Numbered from the stretch's first letter, positions 9,364-17,219 are shown. The stretch is DNA of 38,541 bases from Candidimonas sp. (GCA_004298545.1 SCQX01000210.1:1-38541), one strand, 5' to 3'. Notes: generated by a model from the letters alone, not told the origin. Numbers and translations: made by a program.

Positions 9364-9562
9364 TCAGAGACCCGCACAACGGGTTCATCGGGTTACCGTA
9401 CCGCCCCGCGGGCGCTCCACGGCGTCGGCAACAGGCGCTACCGGAACGACTGTCGACGTTTGCCCCAGGCTACCCGGTTCTCTTCAGGGGGGCGTCAGGC
9501 TCGGGCGACGATGGCAGGCAGTGCCCAGGGATTTTATTCCTGGGCGGCGTACGCGCGGGTTG
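9364..9562 (+). ncRNA. ssrS: Candidate 6S RNA
   Basis: 6S RNA binds the sigma-70 RNA polymerase holoenzyme by imitating an open promoter. From memory I can align three blocks of this untranslated stretch with Escherichia coli 6S RNA. The 5' end CTC-GAGA-CGCA-CGGG corresponds to 9364-9383. A small hairpin followed by GGCGCTCC and an xCGG segment (about 9401-9422) matches the bubble-side region. CCTGGGCGGC near 9539-9549 matches the 3' CCTGCGGCGGC. The terminal segments ACCCGC (9370-9375) and GCGGGT (9555-9560) can pair. The locus next to ubiH also fits, since ssrS lies close to the pepP-ubiH region in enterobacteria. The exact 3' end is uncertain, and a full covariance-model fit was not possible. 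Confidence 0.58.
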
Positions 9563-9593
9563 GGGCGCGCATGGAACTTCTGGGAATTCCTGT

Positions 9594-10169
9594 ATGACTC
9601 GGTCTTTGGACAGCCTGTGCGCGGCCATGTTTTTCCCCGTTCTCTCCGTCATCGATGATCGACGGCGGGTTCCCGCGTCTGGCGACGAATCGCATGCCGA
9701 GGCAACTGGCGGCGCGGATGCCGCGCAGGAGGGGGGCGCCGGGCGGGGCGGCGCTCGCCACGTTGGCAAGCTGAAAGCGGCGTGGCTGGCCTGTTTGTTC
9801 GGTGTCTTCGGGCTGCACTGGTGGTACCTGAGGCGGCGGTACGCGTGGGCCGTCACGGCATCGGCGCTGCTCATGCTCGCGCTCAGCCGCTTTTATTCGA
9901 GCTGGTGGGAGAATCCCCCCATGCTGCTCCTGTTGGTTCCGGCGCTCGAAGGCGTCATCGAAGCGCTGGTGTTCGCGCTCAAACCCGACGCGCAGTTCGA
10001 TGCGCGTTACAACCCTGCATCCGGGCGCGCCACCCGCACCGGCTGGAACGCCGTGCTCACCGCCATATTTGCGACGGTATACGGTGTTCTGGTCCTCACC
10101 TGGGGGCTGGCGTTTGTGGTGATGTACGTCTACGAGACCATGGGATGGCTCGACGGTCTCGTCTACTGA
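9594..10169 (+). CDS. TM2-domain-like small membrane protein
   Basis: The function is not known. From the ATG at 9594 the product is 191 residues. The first 60 or so residues are hydrophilic. Then comes a TM2-like hairpin, KLKAAWLACLFGVFGLHWWY, with the typical Lys-Ala start, Gly-Phe-Gly-Leu-His centre and following aromatic residues, then two further hydrophobic stretches (MLLLLVPALEGVIEALVF and a C-terminal VYGVLVLTWGLAFVVMYVY). This predicts about four membrane helices. A second in-frame ATG at 9627 is possible, and neither start has a strong ribosome binding site. It follows the candidate 6S RNA on the same strand and precedes the manganese riboswitch. Confidence 0.7.
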   Translation: MTRSLDSLCAAMFFPVLSVIDDRRRVPASGDESHAEATGGADAAQEGGAGRGGARHVGKLKAAWLACLFGVFGLHWWYLRRRYAWAVTASALLMLALSRFYSSWWENPPMLLLLVPALEGVIEALVFALKPDAQFDARYNPASGRATRTGWNAVLTAIFATVYGVLVLTWGLAFVVMYVYETMGWLDGLVY

Positions 10170-10235
10170 AGTCACTGGGCCGCAACAGGCGTTTTTCGCA
10201 AGGGGCTTTTCCGTATCGCCGCGCGGCGGGTTATC

Positions 10236-10244
10236 TGCTAGAAT
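10236..10244 (+). promoter_or_regulatory. Extended -10 promoter for the riboswitch-antiporter transcript
   Basis: TGCTAGAAT is an extended -10 element (TGn plus TAGAAT). It would start transcription near 10251, shortly before the riboswitch begins at about 10262. No good -35 hexamer is visible, as is common for extended -10 promoters. Confidence 0.52.
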
Positions 10245-10261
10245 CCGCCTGCTTTTTCTCG

Positions 10262-10425
10262 TCATTGGGGAGTAGCCATCCCGGTTGATGGGGCGTGCGC
10301 ATGGCCGCCGCGCCAACCAGGAGCTTGCGTCAACATGCTCGGCGGGTTTCCCGTCGTGGCGCAAGCGGTCGCACCGGCGTTCGACGCCGCGTGTGGGCTC
10401 AGCGAGACCTTTGGCCACGGCGTGC
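10262..10425 (+). promoter_or_regulatory. yybP-ykoY (manganese-sensing) riboswitch
   Basis: The conserved blocks of this riboswitch class are all present in order: TTGGGGAGTAGCC at 10265-10277, GCGTCAACATGCTCG at 10327-10341, and GCGAGACCTTTGGCC at 10402-10416. Variable stems lie between them. Members of this class bind Mn2+ and switch on manganese efflux or related genes. The aptamer lies in the 356-base gap upstream of a cation antiporter gene, in the right orientation and behind an extended -10 promoter. The identification is by direct recognition of the motifs. Confidence 0.9.
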
Positions 10426-10435
10426 GACCGGGCGT

Positions 10436-10461
10436 CCCGTTTGGCTAGTCAGCCGAACGGG
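10436..10461 (+). promoter_or_regulatory. Hairpin in the riboswitch expression platform
   Basis: CCCGTTTGGCT and AGCCGAACGGG form an 11-base-pair stem with one G-T pair and a four-base loop. There is no T-tract after it, so it is probably not a simple terminator. It lies between the aptamer and the start codon at 10526 and could take part in switching. Confidence 0.55.
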
Positions 10462-10525
10462 GGCCCGAGTGGGCGGAGCGCGCCGTCGGCCATGGTCGTC
10501 AGCCCGCCCGGATCGAACGCCGCCA

Positions 10526-11527
10526 ATGCTCACCGTCTGCCTCTTGTTCCTCGCTTCGGCCGCGGCCATTTACGTCGCGTGCGAGTATTTCGTCAATGGC
10601 ATCGAATGGGTGGGCTGGCATCTTCGGCTGGGCGCCACCGCTGTGGGGTCGGTTCTGGCGGCTTTTGGCACCGCGTTGCCTGAAAGTGCCGTTACTTTCA
10701 TGGCGGTATTTTTCGGCTCCACCCAAGGCGGCAAGGACATCGGAGTTGGCGCGGCGCTGGGCGGTCCGCTGGTGCTGGCAACCGTGGCCTATGCCGTGGT
10801 TGGTTTCGCCTTGCGCCATCGGGCGGCGCGCGGGGCGCCGTCGGCACGGATCGACGCCGATCAGAGGCGGCTCGCTCACGATCAGTCCTGGTTCATGGTG
10901 ATTTTCGTCGCCAAGCTCGTGCTGGGCGTCCTGGTGTTTTCCTGGAAGCCGTGGCTCGCGCTGCTGTTCCTGTCGGCTTACGGCATCTATATCTGGCGCG
11001 AGCTGGGCGCGGGCGGCGCGAGTCTGGCCGGCGAGGACATCGGGCCTTTGAAGATCTGCCCGTGCCAGTCCCACCCCAGTGTGTTTCGCGCGCTGCTGCA
11101 AACGGGCGTGGCGCTTGTCGTCATCGTCGTCGCATCGAATGAGTTCGTGCGCCAGATCGGCACCATTGCGCTCTGGTCGGGCGTGTCGCCACACATCGCG
11201 GCATTGGTACTGGCGCCGGTGGCGACGGAATTGCCGGAGATCATGAACGCGATAATCTGGGTGCGCCAGGGCAAAGAGCGCCTGGCCCTGGCGAATATAT
11301 CCGGTTCGATGATGATACAGACGACCATTCCCAGCGCCATGGCCATTGGAATGACGCCCTGGCTGCTGGATACGCCGCTGCTGGTATCGGGGGGTATCAC
11401 CCTGCTTTCCGTGGCCGGGCTGCGATGGGCTTTCGGGCACGGAACCGTCGGCCCGAACACCCTTGCCCGCAGCGGCGCGCTGTATGTGGCCTTCGTGATT
11501 TTTGGCCTGGTGTACTTTGGCGCTTGA
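10526..11527 (+). CDS. Sodium/calcium exchanger-family cation antiporter under riboswitch control
   Basis: This is an integral inner-membrane antiporter of the Ca2+:cation (CaCA) family, similar in layout to YrbG/CaxA. The 333-residue protein has two homologous halves. Each carries the alpha-repeat signature around the ion site: FGTALPES at residues 47-54 and ATELPEI at 233-239. About ten hydrophobic segments are visible, with a polar loop near residues 100-120. I chose the ATG at 10526 because the frame upstream translates the riboswitch. The yybP-ykoY riboswitch suggests Mn2+ as signal and perhaps substrate, whereas the family name implies Ca2+. The sequence alone does not decide this. A CPC motif at residues 178-180 lies in the central loop. 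Confidence 0.88.
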   Translation: MLTVCLLFLASAAAIYVACEYFVNGIEWVGWHLRLGATAVGSVLAAFGTALPESAVTFMAVFFGSTQGGKDIGVGAALGGPLVLATVAYAVVGFALRHRAARGAPSARIDADQRRLAHDQSWFMVIFVAKLVLGVLVFSWKPWLALLFLSAYGIYIWRELGAGGASLAGEDIGPLKICPCQSHPSVFRALLQTGVALVVIVVASNEFVRQIGTIALWSGVSPHIAALVLAPVATELPEIMNAIIWVRQGKERLALANISGSMMIQTTIPSAMAIGMTPWLLDTPLLVSGGITLLSVAGLRWAFGHGTVGPNTLARSGALYVAFVIFGLVYFGA

Positions 11528-11575
11528 AGGGTCGGTCTGCGGCGAATAGGGCGGTCGATTGGCGCTGGCCGGTGG

Positions 11576-11604
11576 TTGAGGTACCGGTGCGACGCGACTA
11601 CAAT
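11576..11604 (+). promoter_or_regulatory. Sigma-70 promoter of the CtaG-M48 operon
   Basis: TTGAGG and TACAAT are separated by 17 bases. The -10 ends 90 bases upstream of the CtaG start codon, in the 167-base gap after the antiporter gene. Confidence 0.62.
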
Positions 11605-11694
11605 GTTGCGGTCTTCGGGGGTGTGGTGACTGCCGTATCGCGAAGCACGCCACGCGGGGCCGAGCCCCGGCATTCGGCTTTCTGGATTTTACGC

Positions 11695-12585
11695 ATGGAT
11701 CTGATCGGCTGGCTGACACCCTGGGAATTTTCCCCCACCTTTCTGCTCGTATTCATCGTCGCGGTCGTCTTGTTCCTGCGCGGCTCGTTCGTGCATCACG
11801 TCACTGTGCGGCGCCAGCTGTGCTTCTGGCTTGGCATGGCGATGCTGTATTTTTCGCTGCAGACTCGGCTTGATTATTACGCCGAGCGCATGTTCTTCAT
11901 CCATCGCCTGCAGCATCTGGTCCTGCATCATCTCGGGCCGCTACTCGTCATGGGCGGCTACCCCGGTTCGGTGATGCGCGCTGGCTTGCCCCAGGCGTGG
12001 CGCCGCCGTCTGCGTGAATTCCAGGGTACGCCGTGGGGCCGCGCGCTGGGCGCCACACTGACCAACAAGTACCTGATTCCATCCGCGTTCCTGTTCCTTG
12101 TTCTGATCTGGCTCGTTCCCACGATTCAGTTCTACTCCATGCTCGACTGGCGCCTGTACCGGCTCATGAACTGGTCGGTGACGATCAGCGGCATTCTGTA
12201 CTGGAATCTGGTTCTCGACCGGCGCACTTGTCCGCCGTGTTCGATGCCGGTGGGCGGTCGCGTTTTTTCGCCCGTGCTTACCATGACGCCGCAGATGATC
12301 ACGGGGGCGTTCCTGACGTTCACCCGGCAGGACCTCTACCCCATATTCGATCTCTGCGGACGCGCCATTCCGGGAATTTCGGCGGCGTCCGACCAGACGC
12401 TCGGTGGCCTGATCATGTGGGTTCCGGCCGGCCTGATCGAGGTCACCGGCATGATGGTGGCGTTGGGAACGCTGCTGCGCTTGTCGAGCAAGAGCCGTCT
12501 GCCGAACAAGCGTGATCTGGCCCTCGCACGCCAGCGCGCAGCCGCGGCCGCGGCTGTCGCGGCGGCGGATTCCGGATACTCATGA
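11695..12585 (+). CDS. ctaG: CtaG-family cytochrome c oxidase assembly protein
   Basis: This is a multi-pass membrane protein of the caa3-type CtaG family, which helps assemble heme-copper terminal oxidases. The 296-residue product has about seven hydrophobic segments. The characteristic HRLQHLVLHHLGPLL histidine-rich stretch lies near residues 70-84, and MTPQMITGAFLTF comes later. It differs from the Cox11-type CtaG, which is a single-pass protein with a CFCF motif that is not seen here. I chose the ATG at 11695, downstream of a good promoter. Its stop codon overlaps the start of the next gene by four bases (ATGA). The Ala-rich C-terminal tail is low complexity. Confidence 0.87.
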   Translation: MDLIGWLTPWEFSPTFLLVFIVAVVLFLRGSFVHHVTVRRQLCFWLGMAMLYFSLQTRLDYYAERMFFIHRLQHLVLHHLGPLLVMGGYPGSVMRAGLPQAWRRRLREFQGTPWGRALGATLTNKYLIPSAFLFLVLIWLVPTIQFYSMLDWRLYRLMNWSVTISGILYWNLVLDRRTCPPCSMPVGGRVFSPVLTMTPQMITGAFLTFTRQDLYPIFDLCGRAIPGISAASDQTLGGLIMWVPAGLIEVTGMMVALGTLLRLSSKSRLPNKRDLALARQRAAAAAAVAAADSGYS

Positions 12586-14105
12586 TCGAACTCACGCTCC
12601 TTGCGCGGTGGCTGCGGCGCTTGCGGCGCTCGAGCGTGGGGGCAGTTTGCGGCGGGGTCATTTTCTCTCTGGCGATATTGCCGTCGTCCTGGGCGCAGCC
12701 GATCGGGATTCCGAGCATGGGCTCGGCGTCTTCCGCCGAGCTTTCTCCAGAGCTGGAGCGGATGCTGGGCGATGCGCTCATGGAGCACGGTCGGCGCGAC
12801 CCCACGTACATCGCCGATCCGGACGTCGATCAATATCTGACCCACATGGGTCGGACGCTTGTGGCGCATGCACCCAATGGCGCCCAGCATATACAGGTTT
12901 TCGCCATTCGCGATCCGCAGATCAATGCCTTCACGATGCCGGGAGGCTACATCGGCGTGAACAGTGGGCTGGTGGTGGCCACCACCAACGAATCCGAACT
13001 GGCGTCGGTCATCGCCCACGAAGTGGGGCATGTCATCATGCGCCACATCGCGCGCGGCATGACCGAGCAGTCGCAGAACCGCGGTGTGCTGGTGGCGTCG
13101 CTGGTGGGGGCGTTGCTTGCCGCGCTGTCGGGCAGTGGCAACCTGGCGATGGGAATGGCGTCGTTTGGGCAGGCGGCGGCGGTAGACCGGCAGCTCGGCT
13201 TTTCCCGCGGCGCGGAGCAGGAGGCCGACCGCGAGGGGTTTCACATGCTTACTGCCGCCGGCTATGACCCGCGCGGCATGGTGCAGATGTTTCGTTCGCT
13301 GATGAAATCGTCCAGCCTCAACGAGGTCTCGGGCGGCACGCCGTTCGCGCAGAGCCATCCTCAGTCCATTCAGCGGCTTTCCGACATTGAAAACCGGGTC
13401 GAGCAGATGCGGCCGGTGCACCACCAGGATAGTGCCGACTATTGGTTCGTTCGCGCCAAATTGCGTGCCATGCAGGCGGGCGACGAAGAGTCGCGTCGCC
13501 AGGTGTCGAGCCTGTTCGAGGCTGATGCGCGCAGCGCTTCGGGAACGGTCCGGTCGGCGGCCTGGTATGGCGCCGCCTATCTCGCCTGGCAGATGCGCGA
13601 CACGGCGAAAGCACAGTCGGCGCTGCGTGAAGCCAGAGCCGATGGGGATTCCCCCGAAATCGATGAGTTGTCGATTACGCTTGCCGGTGACGCGCACGAT
13701 GGCGCCGCGGCCCTGGCGATGGCGCGCGCGGCGTGGGCGCGGTGGCCCGAAAGCCAGGGCGTGGCCCTGGCGCTGGCGCGCAGCTTGCAGCAGGCTGGCG
13801 ATGTGGCAGCGGCATCCACGTTTCTGCAGGCGCGGGTGCGGCAATGGCCCCAGCTGCCTCTCATGCGCAAGTTGTTGGCGCAGGCCTACGAACAGCTTGG
13901 CAAGCCAGTCGAGGCGCGCCGCACGATGGCCGAGTATTACGTGCACACGGGCGCTTTGCCGACGGCGGTGGAACAACTGCGCCAGGCGCGCAATCTGTCG
14001 CACGACTTCTACGTGCAGTCCGAACTCGATGCCCAGATTCGCGATTTGCGCCAGCGGCTCGATACGGAACGCGCCTTGCTCAAGCAATTCAAGGTACAAC
14101 CTTGA
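12582..14105 (+). CDS. M48-family metalloprotease with TPR-like C-terminus (BepA-like)
   Basis: This is a probable periplasmic zinc metalloprotease related to BepA (YfgC), which checks outer-membrane protein assembly. The 507-residue product has an N-terminal signal sequence ending near SSWAQ (residue 39), the HEVGH zinc motif at 146-150, and the third-ligand region EQEADREG at 212-219. A C-terminal alpha-helical stretch from about 280 onward is rich in Ala and Leu and looks like TPR repeats. The ATG overlaps the ctaG stop by four bases, so translation is probably coupled. BepA-type quality control is inferred from domain order. The gene converges on the YheT-like gene, 61 bases away. Confidence 0.9.
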   Translation: MIELTLLARWLRRLRRSSVGAVCGGVIFSLAILPSSWAQPIGIPSMGSASSAELSPELERMLGDALMEHGRRDPTYIADPDVDQYLTHMGRTLVAHAPNGAQHIQVFAIRDPQINAFTMPGGYIGVNSGLVVATTNESELASVIAHEVGHVIMRHIARGMTEQSQNRGVLVASLVGALLAALSGSGNLAMGMASFGQAAAVDRQLGFSRGAEQEADREGFHMLTAAGYDPRGMVQMFRSLMKSSSLNEVSGGTPFAQSHPQSIQRLSDIENRVEQMRPVHHQDSADYWFVRAKLRAMQAGDEESRRQVSSLFEADARSASGTVRSAAWYGAAYLAWQMRDTAKAQSALREARADGDSPEIDELSITLAGDAHDGAAALAMARAAWARWPESQGVALALARSLQQAGDVAAASTFLQARVRQWPQLPLMRKLLAQAYEQLGKPVEARRTMAEYYVHTGALPTAVEQLRQARNLSHDFYVQSELDAQIRDLRQRLDTERALLKQFKVQP

Positions 14106-14166
14106 TTCGACGGCGTCCGAGGCCGGAAGCTTCCCGCCGAACACTTCATTCGACGCGGTGGATGCC

Positions 14167-15258
14167 TCAGCTGCCGGTTCGGAAGAAGCGTTCGATGCGG
14201 GCGGGCAGCCAGTCGCTGTGGCCGGGGAAGGGGCCACTGGTGAATCCAACATGGCCGCCACGCGCGGGTTGGTGCAGCAGGACTTCGTCCGAGCAGTCGC
14301 GCGTGGCGGGCAGCGATGGTGCGGGAACGAAGGGGTCGTTGCGCGCATTGAGCACCAGCGCCGGTACGTGTAGCGATTTGAGGATTGACTTACTCGATGC
14401 GCGGGTCCAATAGTCGAGCGCGTTCTCGTAACCGTGCAGGGGGGCCGTGTATAGATCGTCGAAGTCGCGCAGCGTTTTGATGCGGCTTGCGCGCAATACG
14501 TCCACGGTTCCCGGGAATCGTTGTGCCTTCTCGATGAGTTTGCGTTTCATGGGTCGCAGAAAGTACACCGCGCACAACCGCCGCACGATGGGCGATGTCG
14601 ACAGGCGATTGCCGCAGGCGACCAGATCCAGCGGGACACAGATGCCCGCAACGGCCGTCAGCCAAGCGGTGGTTTGCGGGTGATCGCCCAGGCATTTGAG
14701 GAGTGCGTTGCCGCCCAGCGAGATTCCCACGCCATGCCAGCGCGCGCGAGGCAGATGTTTGCGCGCCGTCATCAGCATGAAGGCCAGATCGGCGGAATCG
14801 CCCGAGTGGTAAGCGCGCGCCATGCGATTGGGAAAGCCCGAACAGCCGCGGAAGTGCGCCACGACGACGGCCCAGTTTCTGGCAAGGAAATGGTGGGCGA
14901 TGGCTTGTGCATAGGGGCTGCCGCTGCCACCTTCGAGCCCGTGAAACAAAATGAGTGCGTTGGTCGTACCGCTGGCGGCGAGTGCGCGCCGGTCGGCATC
15001 GCGCATCCAGCGCCGTGCGGCCGTATGCGCGAGTTGCGCATCGATACGATCGGCCCGGCCCGTGCCGCTGCCGGCTACCGGCCCGCGGGGCGCCAGCCAG
15101 TCGAAGTCGATGAAGTCGCCATCCGGAGTGTCGACGCGTTCGCGCACGAATACGGCCTGGTGATGATGCGCCATCGTGGCGCTGTAAAGGGTCTGGGAAA
15201 GACCGCCCGGGAGCCATGACGGGCAGGGGCAATCGGATACGTCTATCCTTGCGGTCAC
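14167..15258 (-). CDS. YheT-type alpha/beta hydrolase
   Basis: This is an alpha/beta-fold hydrolase of the YheT/ABHD1-3 family, whose natural substrates are mostly unknown. It shows the oxyanion segment LILFHGLEGGSGSPYAQ, the nucleophile elbow GVGISLGGNALLK (serine within GISLGG), a later aspartate in NARNDPF and a histidine in GGHVGFTSG. The GTG at 15258 is preferred, giving 363 residues. The N-terminal SWLPGGLSQTLY segment is typical of the family and would be lost if the ATG at 15174 were used. It begins 9 bases after the SnoaL-like gene and ends the ilvE operon. Confidence 0.9.
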   Translation of the reverse strand: MTARIDVSDCPCPSWLPGGLSQTLYSATMAHHHQAVFVRERVDTPDGDFIDFDWLAPRGPVAGSGTGRADRIDAQLAHTAARRWMRDADRRALAASGTTNALILFHGLEGGSGSPYAQAIAHHFLARNWAVVVAHFRGCSGFPNRMARAYHSGDSADLAFMLMTARKHLPRARWHGVGISLGGNALLKCLGDHPQTTAWLTAVAGICVPLDLVACGNRLSTSPIVRRLCAVYFLRPMKRKLIEKAQRFPGTVDVLRASRIKTLRDFDDLYTAPLHGYENALDYWTRASSKSILKSLHVPALVLNARNDPFVPAPSLPATRDCSDEVLLHQPARGGHVGFTSGPFPGHSDWLPARIERFFRTGS

Positions 15259-15267
15259 AGGCGTGCT

Positions 15268-15690
15268 TCAGTGGAGAATGTCGGGGATGTCCTGAAGATC
15301 GAACAGATCGGCGTCGCGCGGCGCGCCAGCCGCATGGCGCAATATCAGTCGCCAGCCGGCGGGGCCTTTGTGGAAAAGATTGGTGGCGTAGCAATTCGCG
15401 GTTTGTATGCCGTCGGGGGTGATCGCGGACACATGCTCGATCAGCACATGGGCCGAACTCATGACGCCCGGGATGACGACTGGTCGAAGCGGGCGGATGG
15501 TCAAGGGGCCGTTATTGAAGATTTGGCCCCACGAACTCTGTATGGCTGCGCGGCCAATCAGGCGTATTCCGCCGGGATGGATGCAAACGACGTCGTCGTC
15601 TTCGCTCCAGACTTGCATCATGAGGGCCAGGTCGGCGAGCCTGGAGGCTTCGTAAAACGTGCTCTCGGCTTCTTCAGGCGTGGTGAACAT
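15268..15690 (-). CDS. SnoaL/NTF2-like domain protein
   Basis: This is a small protein with the cone-shaped NTF2-like fold, found in isomerases, hydrolase-like enzymes and binding proteins. From the ATG at 15690 the product is 140 residues. It has the typical N-terminal helices (EEAESTFYEASRLADLALMM), then VWSEDDDVVCIHPGG, IGRAAIQSSWGQIF and a final antiparallel sheet (GWRLILRHAAGA). The HPGG segment after a DDDV run is shared by a DUF4440-like subgroup. The frame extends upstream to 15759 but would overlap the zinc-finger gene. The function is unknown. It lies 11 bases after the zinc-finger gene and 9 before the YheT gene. Confidence 0.82.
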   Translation of the reverse strand: MFTTPEEAESTFYEASRLADLALMMQVWSEDDDVVCIHPGGIRLIGRAAIQSSWGQIFNNGPLTIRPLRPVVIPGVMSSAHVLIEHVSAITPDGIQTANCYATNLFHKGPAGWRLILRHAAGAPRDADLFDLQDIPDILH

Positions 15691-15701
15691 GGCCGGCGCC
15701 G

Positions 15702-15923
15702 TCAGTGGGTGTGCCGCGGAGGTTTCTCGCCGTCCTTCAGGTGGTAGATGGCGCTGCAATAAGGGCAGGATGCGGTGCCCCCTCTTTTGACGATTTCGAT
15801 GTACACGCGCGGGTGCATGCTCCAGAGTGGCGCTTTCGGCCCGGGGCAGTAGAGCGGCAGATCGTCGGCTTCGATCTCGATGGTGTCGCTGCGCGGTGTG
15901 GTGATCGTCCCTGTGCGGCTCAT
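15702..15923 (-). CDS. Small zinc-finger protein (CHCC type)
   Basis: The 73-residue protein has a zf-CHCC-like arrangement. A cysteine in LPLYCPGPK is followed by HPRVYIEI with its histidine, then a CPYC pair before the YHLKDGEKPP end. Such proteins resemble the NDUFS6 zinc subunit of mitochondrial complex I and are common small proteins next to ilvE-like genes in betaproteobacteria. Their bacterial role is not established. The chosen ATG at 15923 gives the compact family length. It lies 38 bases after ilvE on the same strand. Confidence 0.85.
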   Translation of the reverse strand: MSRTGTITTPRSDTIEIEADDLPLYCPGPKAPLWSMHPRVYIEIVKRGGTASCPYCSAIYHLKDGEKPPRHTH

Positions 15924-15961
15924 GATGTTTCCTGGAAAAGAGTGCGGGTCTCGCGGCGCGT

Positions 15962-16882
15962 TCACACTTTGGTCAGCCAATGCTGGTACTTCGCGTTTTT
16001 CCCGCTGACGAGGTCGAAGAAAGCCTGTTGCAGCTTATCCGTGATGGGGCCTCGCCGGCCGGGCCCGATGGCGCGCCCGTCGACTTCCCGTATGGGTGTG
16101 ACTTCAGCCGCCGTGCCGGTAAAGAAGGCCTCGTCGGCGATGTACAGGTCGTCGCGCGAAAGGCGTTTGGTTTGCAGCGGAATGCCCAGATCCGTGGCCA
16201 GCGTGTGGATGGTGGAGCGGGTGATGCCCATGAGCGCCGACGCGATCTCGGGCTCGCACAGAACGCCGTCCTTCACGAGAAAAATATTTTCGCCCGAGCC
16301 TTCGGCGAGAAAGCCTTCGGTGTCCAGCAGGACGGCTTCGTCGTAGCCGTTGTCCTTGGCCTCGGCGTTGGCCAGAATGGAGTTGGCGTACGTGCTGGCA
16401 ACCTTGGCGCGGGGCATGGTCGAGTTCACGTACGGGCGCGCGTATGACGATACTTTGACGCGTATGCCATTTTTCAGCGCGTCTTCACCGAGGTAGGCGC
16501 CCCATGGCCAGGCGGCAATGGCCACGTGCACCGTTGCGCCCTTTGGCGAGACGCCCATTTTCTCCGAGCCGTAGAAGATCAGCGGGCGGATGTAGCAGGA
16601 CTCCAGCGTATTGGCGCGTACCACCTCGCGCTGCGCCGCCATGATGGTGTCGCGGTCGTACGGGATGGGTATCTGGTAGATGTGCGCGGAATTGAACAGG
16701 CGCCCGGTGTGGTCGTGCAGGCGGAAAATGGCGGTGCCCGACGGGGTGTCGTAGGCGCGCAGCCCTTCGAACACCGACAGGCCATAATGCAGAGAATGTG
16801 TAAGAACATGTGTCGTGGCATCGCGCCAGGGTACCAGTTTGCCGTCATACCAGATGAAACCATCGCGATCCGCCATCGACAT
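15962..16882 (-). CDS. ilvE: Branched-chain amino acid aminotransferase IlvE
   Basis: IlvE transfers the amino group between glutamate and the 2-oxo acids of leucine, isoleucine and valine using pyridoxal phosphate. The 306-residue protein has the fold-type IV pattern: GFIWYDGKLVPW at the N-terminus, HSLHYGLSVFEGLRAYDT, MPRAKVASTYANSILAN around the catalytic lysine region, DEAVLLDTEGFLAEGSGENIF, and FFTGTAAEVTPI. The ATG at 16882 is preceded by a strong GGGGGAG ribosome binding site. A TACAAT -10 (minus strand, 16910-16915) lies upstream, but I find no good -35. It heads a four-gene leftward string and is divergent from rhlE. Confidence 0.96.
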   Translation of the reverse strand: MSMADRDGFIWYDGKLVPWRDATTHVLTHSLHYGLSVFEGLRAYDTPSGTAIFRLHDHTGRLFNSAHIYQIPIPYDRDTIMAAQREVVRANTLESCYIRPLIFYGSEKMGVSPKGATVHVAIAAWPWGAYLGEDALKNGIRVKVSSYARPYVNSTMPRAKVASTYANSILANAEAKDNGYDEAVLLDTEGFLAEGSGENIFLVKDGVLCEPEIASALMGITRSTIHTLATDLGIPLQTKRLSRDDLYIADEAFFTGTAAEVTPIREVDGRAIGPGRRGPITDKLQQAFFDLVSGKNAKYQHWLTKV

Positions 16883-17219
16883 ATTGCTCTCCCCCAAAAA
16901 TAAGGAAACATTGTACCAAGGGCATCGGGGCCCGTGCGCCGGGTGGAAAGGAACCGCAGTGCGGGGCGATCCGTGTCGATGGCGTGGGGGGTGATGAGAT
17001 AATCGGTTGATTTTTAACGACACTTTTCGAAGTGTCGCGTACGATTCGGTCGATTTGTCACCGCCGGTGCGGTAAACTGCATAGGTTTTGACCGCGCGCT
17101 GGTTTGTTGATTCGCGCGGCATTATATTCGTGTCGCGTTGTTTTGTGCGGTTGTGCGGCACTTGAAAATACAGGTGGTACCCAATAAGCGGCACTCAGTG
17201 TGCGGCACTCAACGACTCA
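16883..17219. other. Divergent intergenic region between ilvE and rhlE
   Basis: This 337-base gap holds the ilvE ribosome binding site and -10, an AT-richer stretch with a perfect hairpin (17018-17037), a possible rhlE -10 (TATATT at 17123-17128, no clear -35) and three copies of GCGGCACT (17155, 17188 and 17202) just before the rhlE start. I see no open frame with coding character in it. Confidence 0.7.
17018..17037. repeat. Perfect hairpin/inverted repeat upstream of rhlE
   Basis: CGACACTT and AAGTGTCG form a perfect 8-base-pair stem with a TTCG loop. On the plus strand the T-tract precedes the hairpin and is not after it, so it is not a normal terminator in either direction. It could be an operator or an RNA structure. 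Confidence 0.6.

Noticed and set aside
9522-9545. GCCCAGG/CCTGGGC hairpin as a terminator
   Set aside because: There is no T-tract after it. It more likely belongs to the structure of the candidate 6S RNA.
9339-9562. Short open frames upstream of the TM2-like gene, starting near 9345
   Set aside because: They have no domain character, and the region has a promoter and RNA-like features instead.
12336-14348. A 670-residue open frame on the minus strand across the M48 protease gene
   Set aside because: The translation is Arg/His/Pro-rich with no domain, while the plus strand has a clear HEVGH protease with signal peptide.
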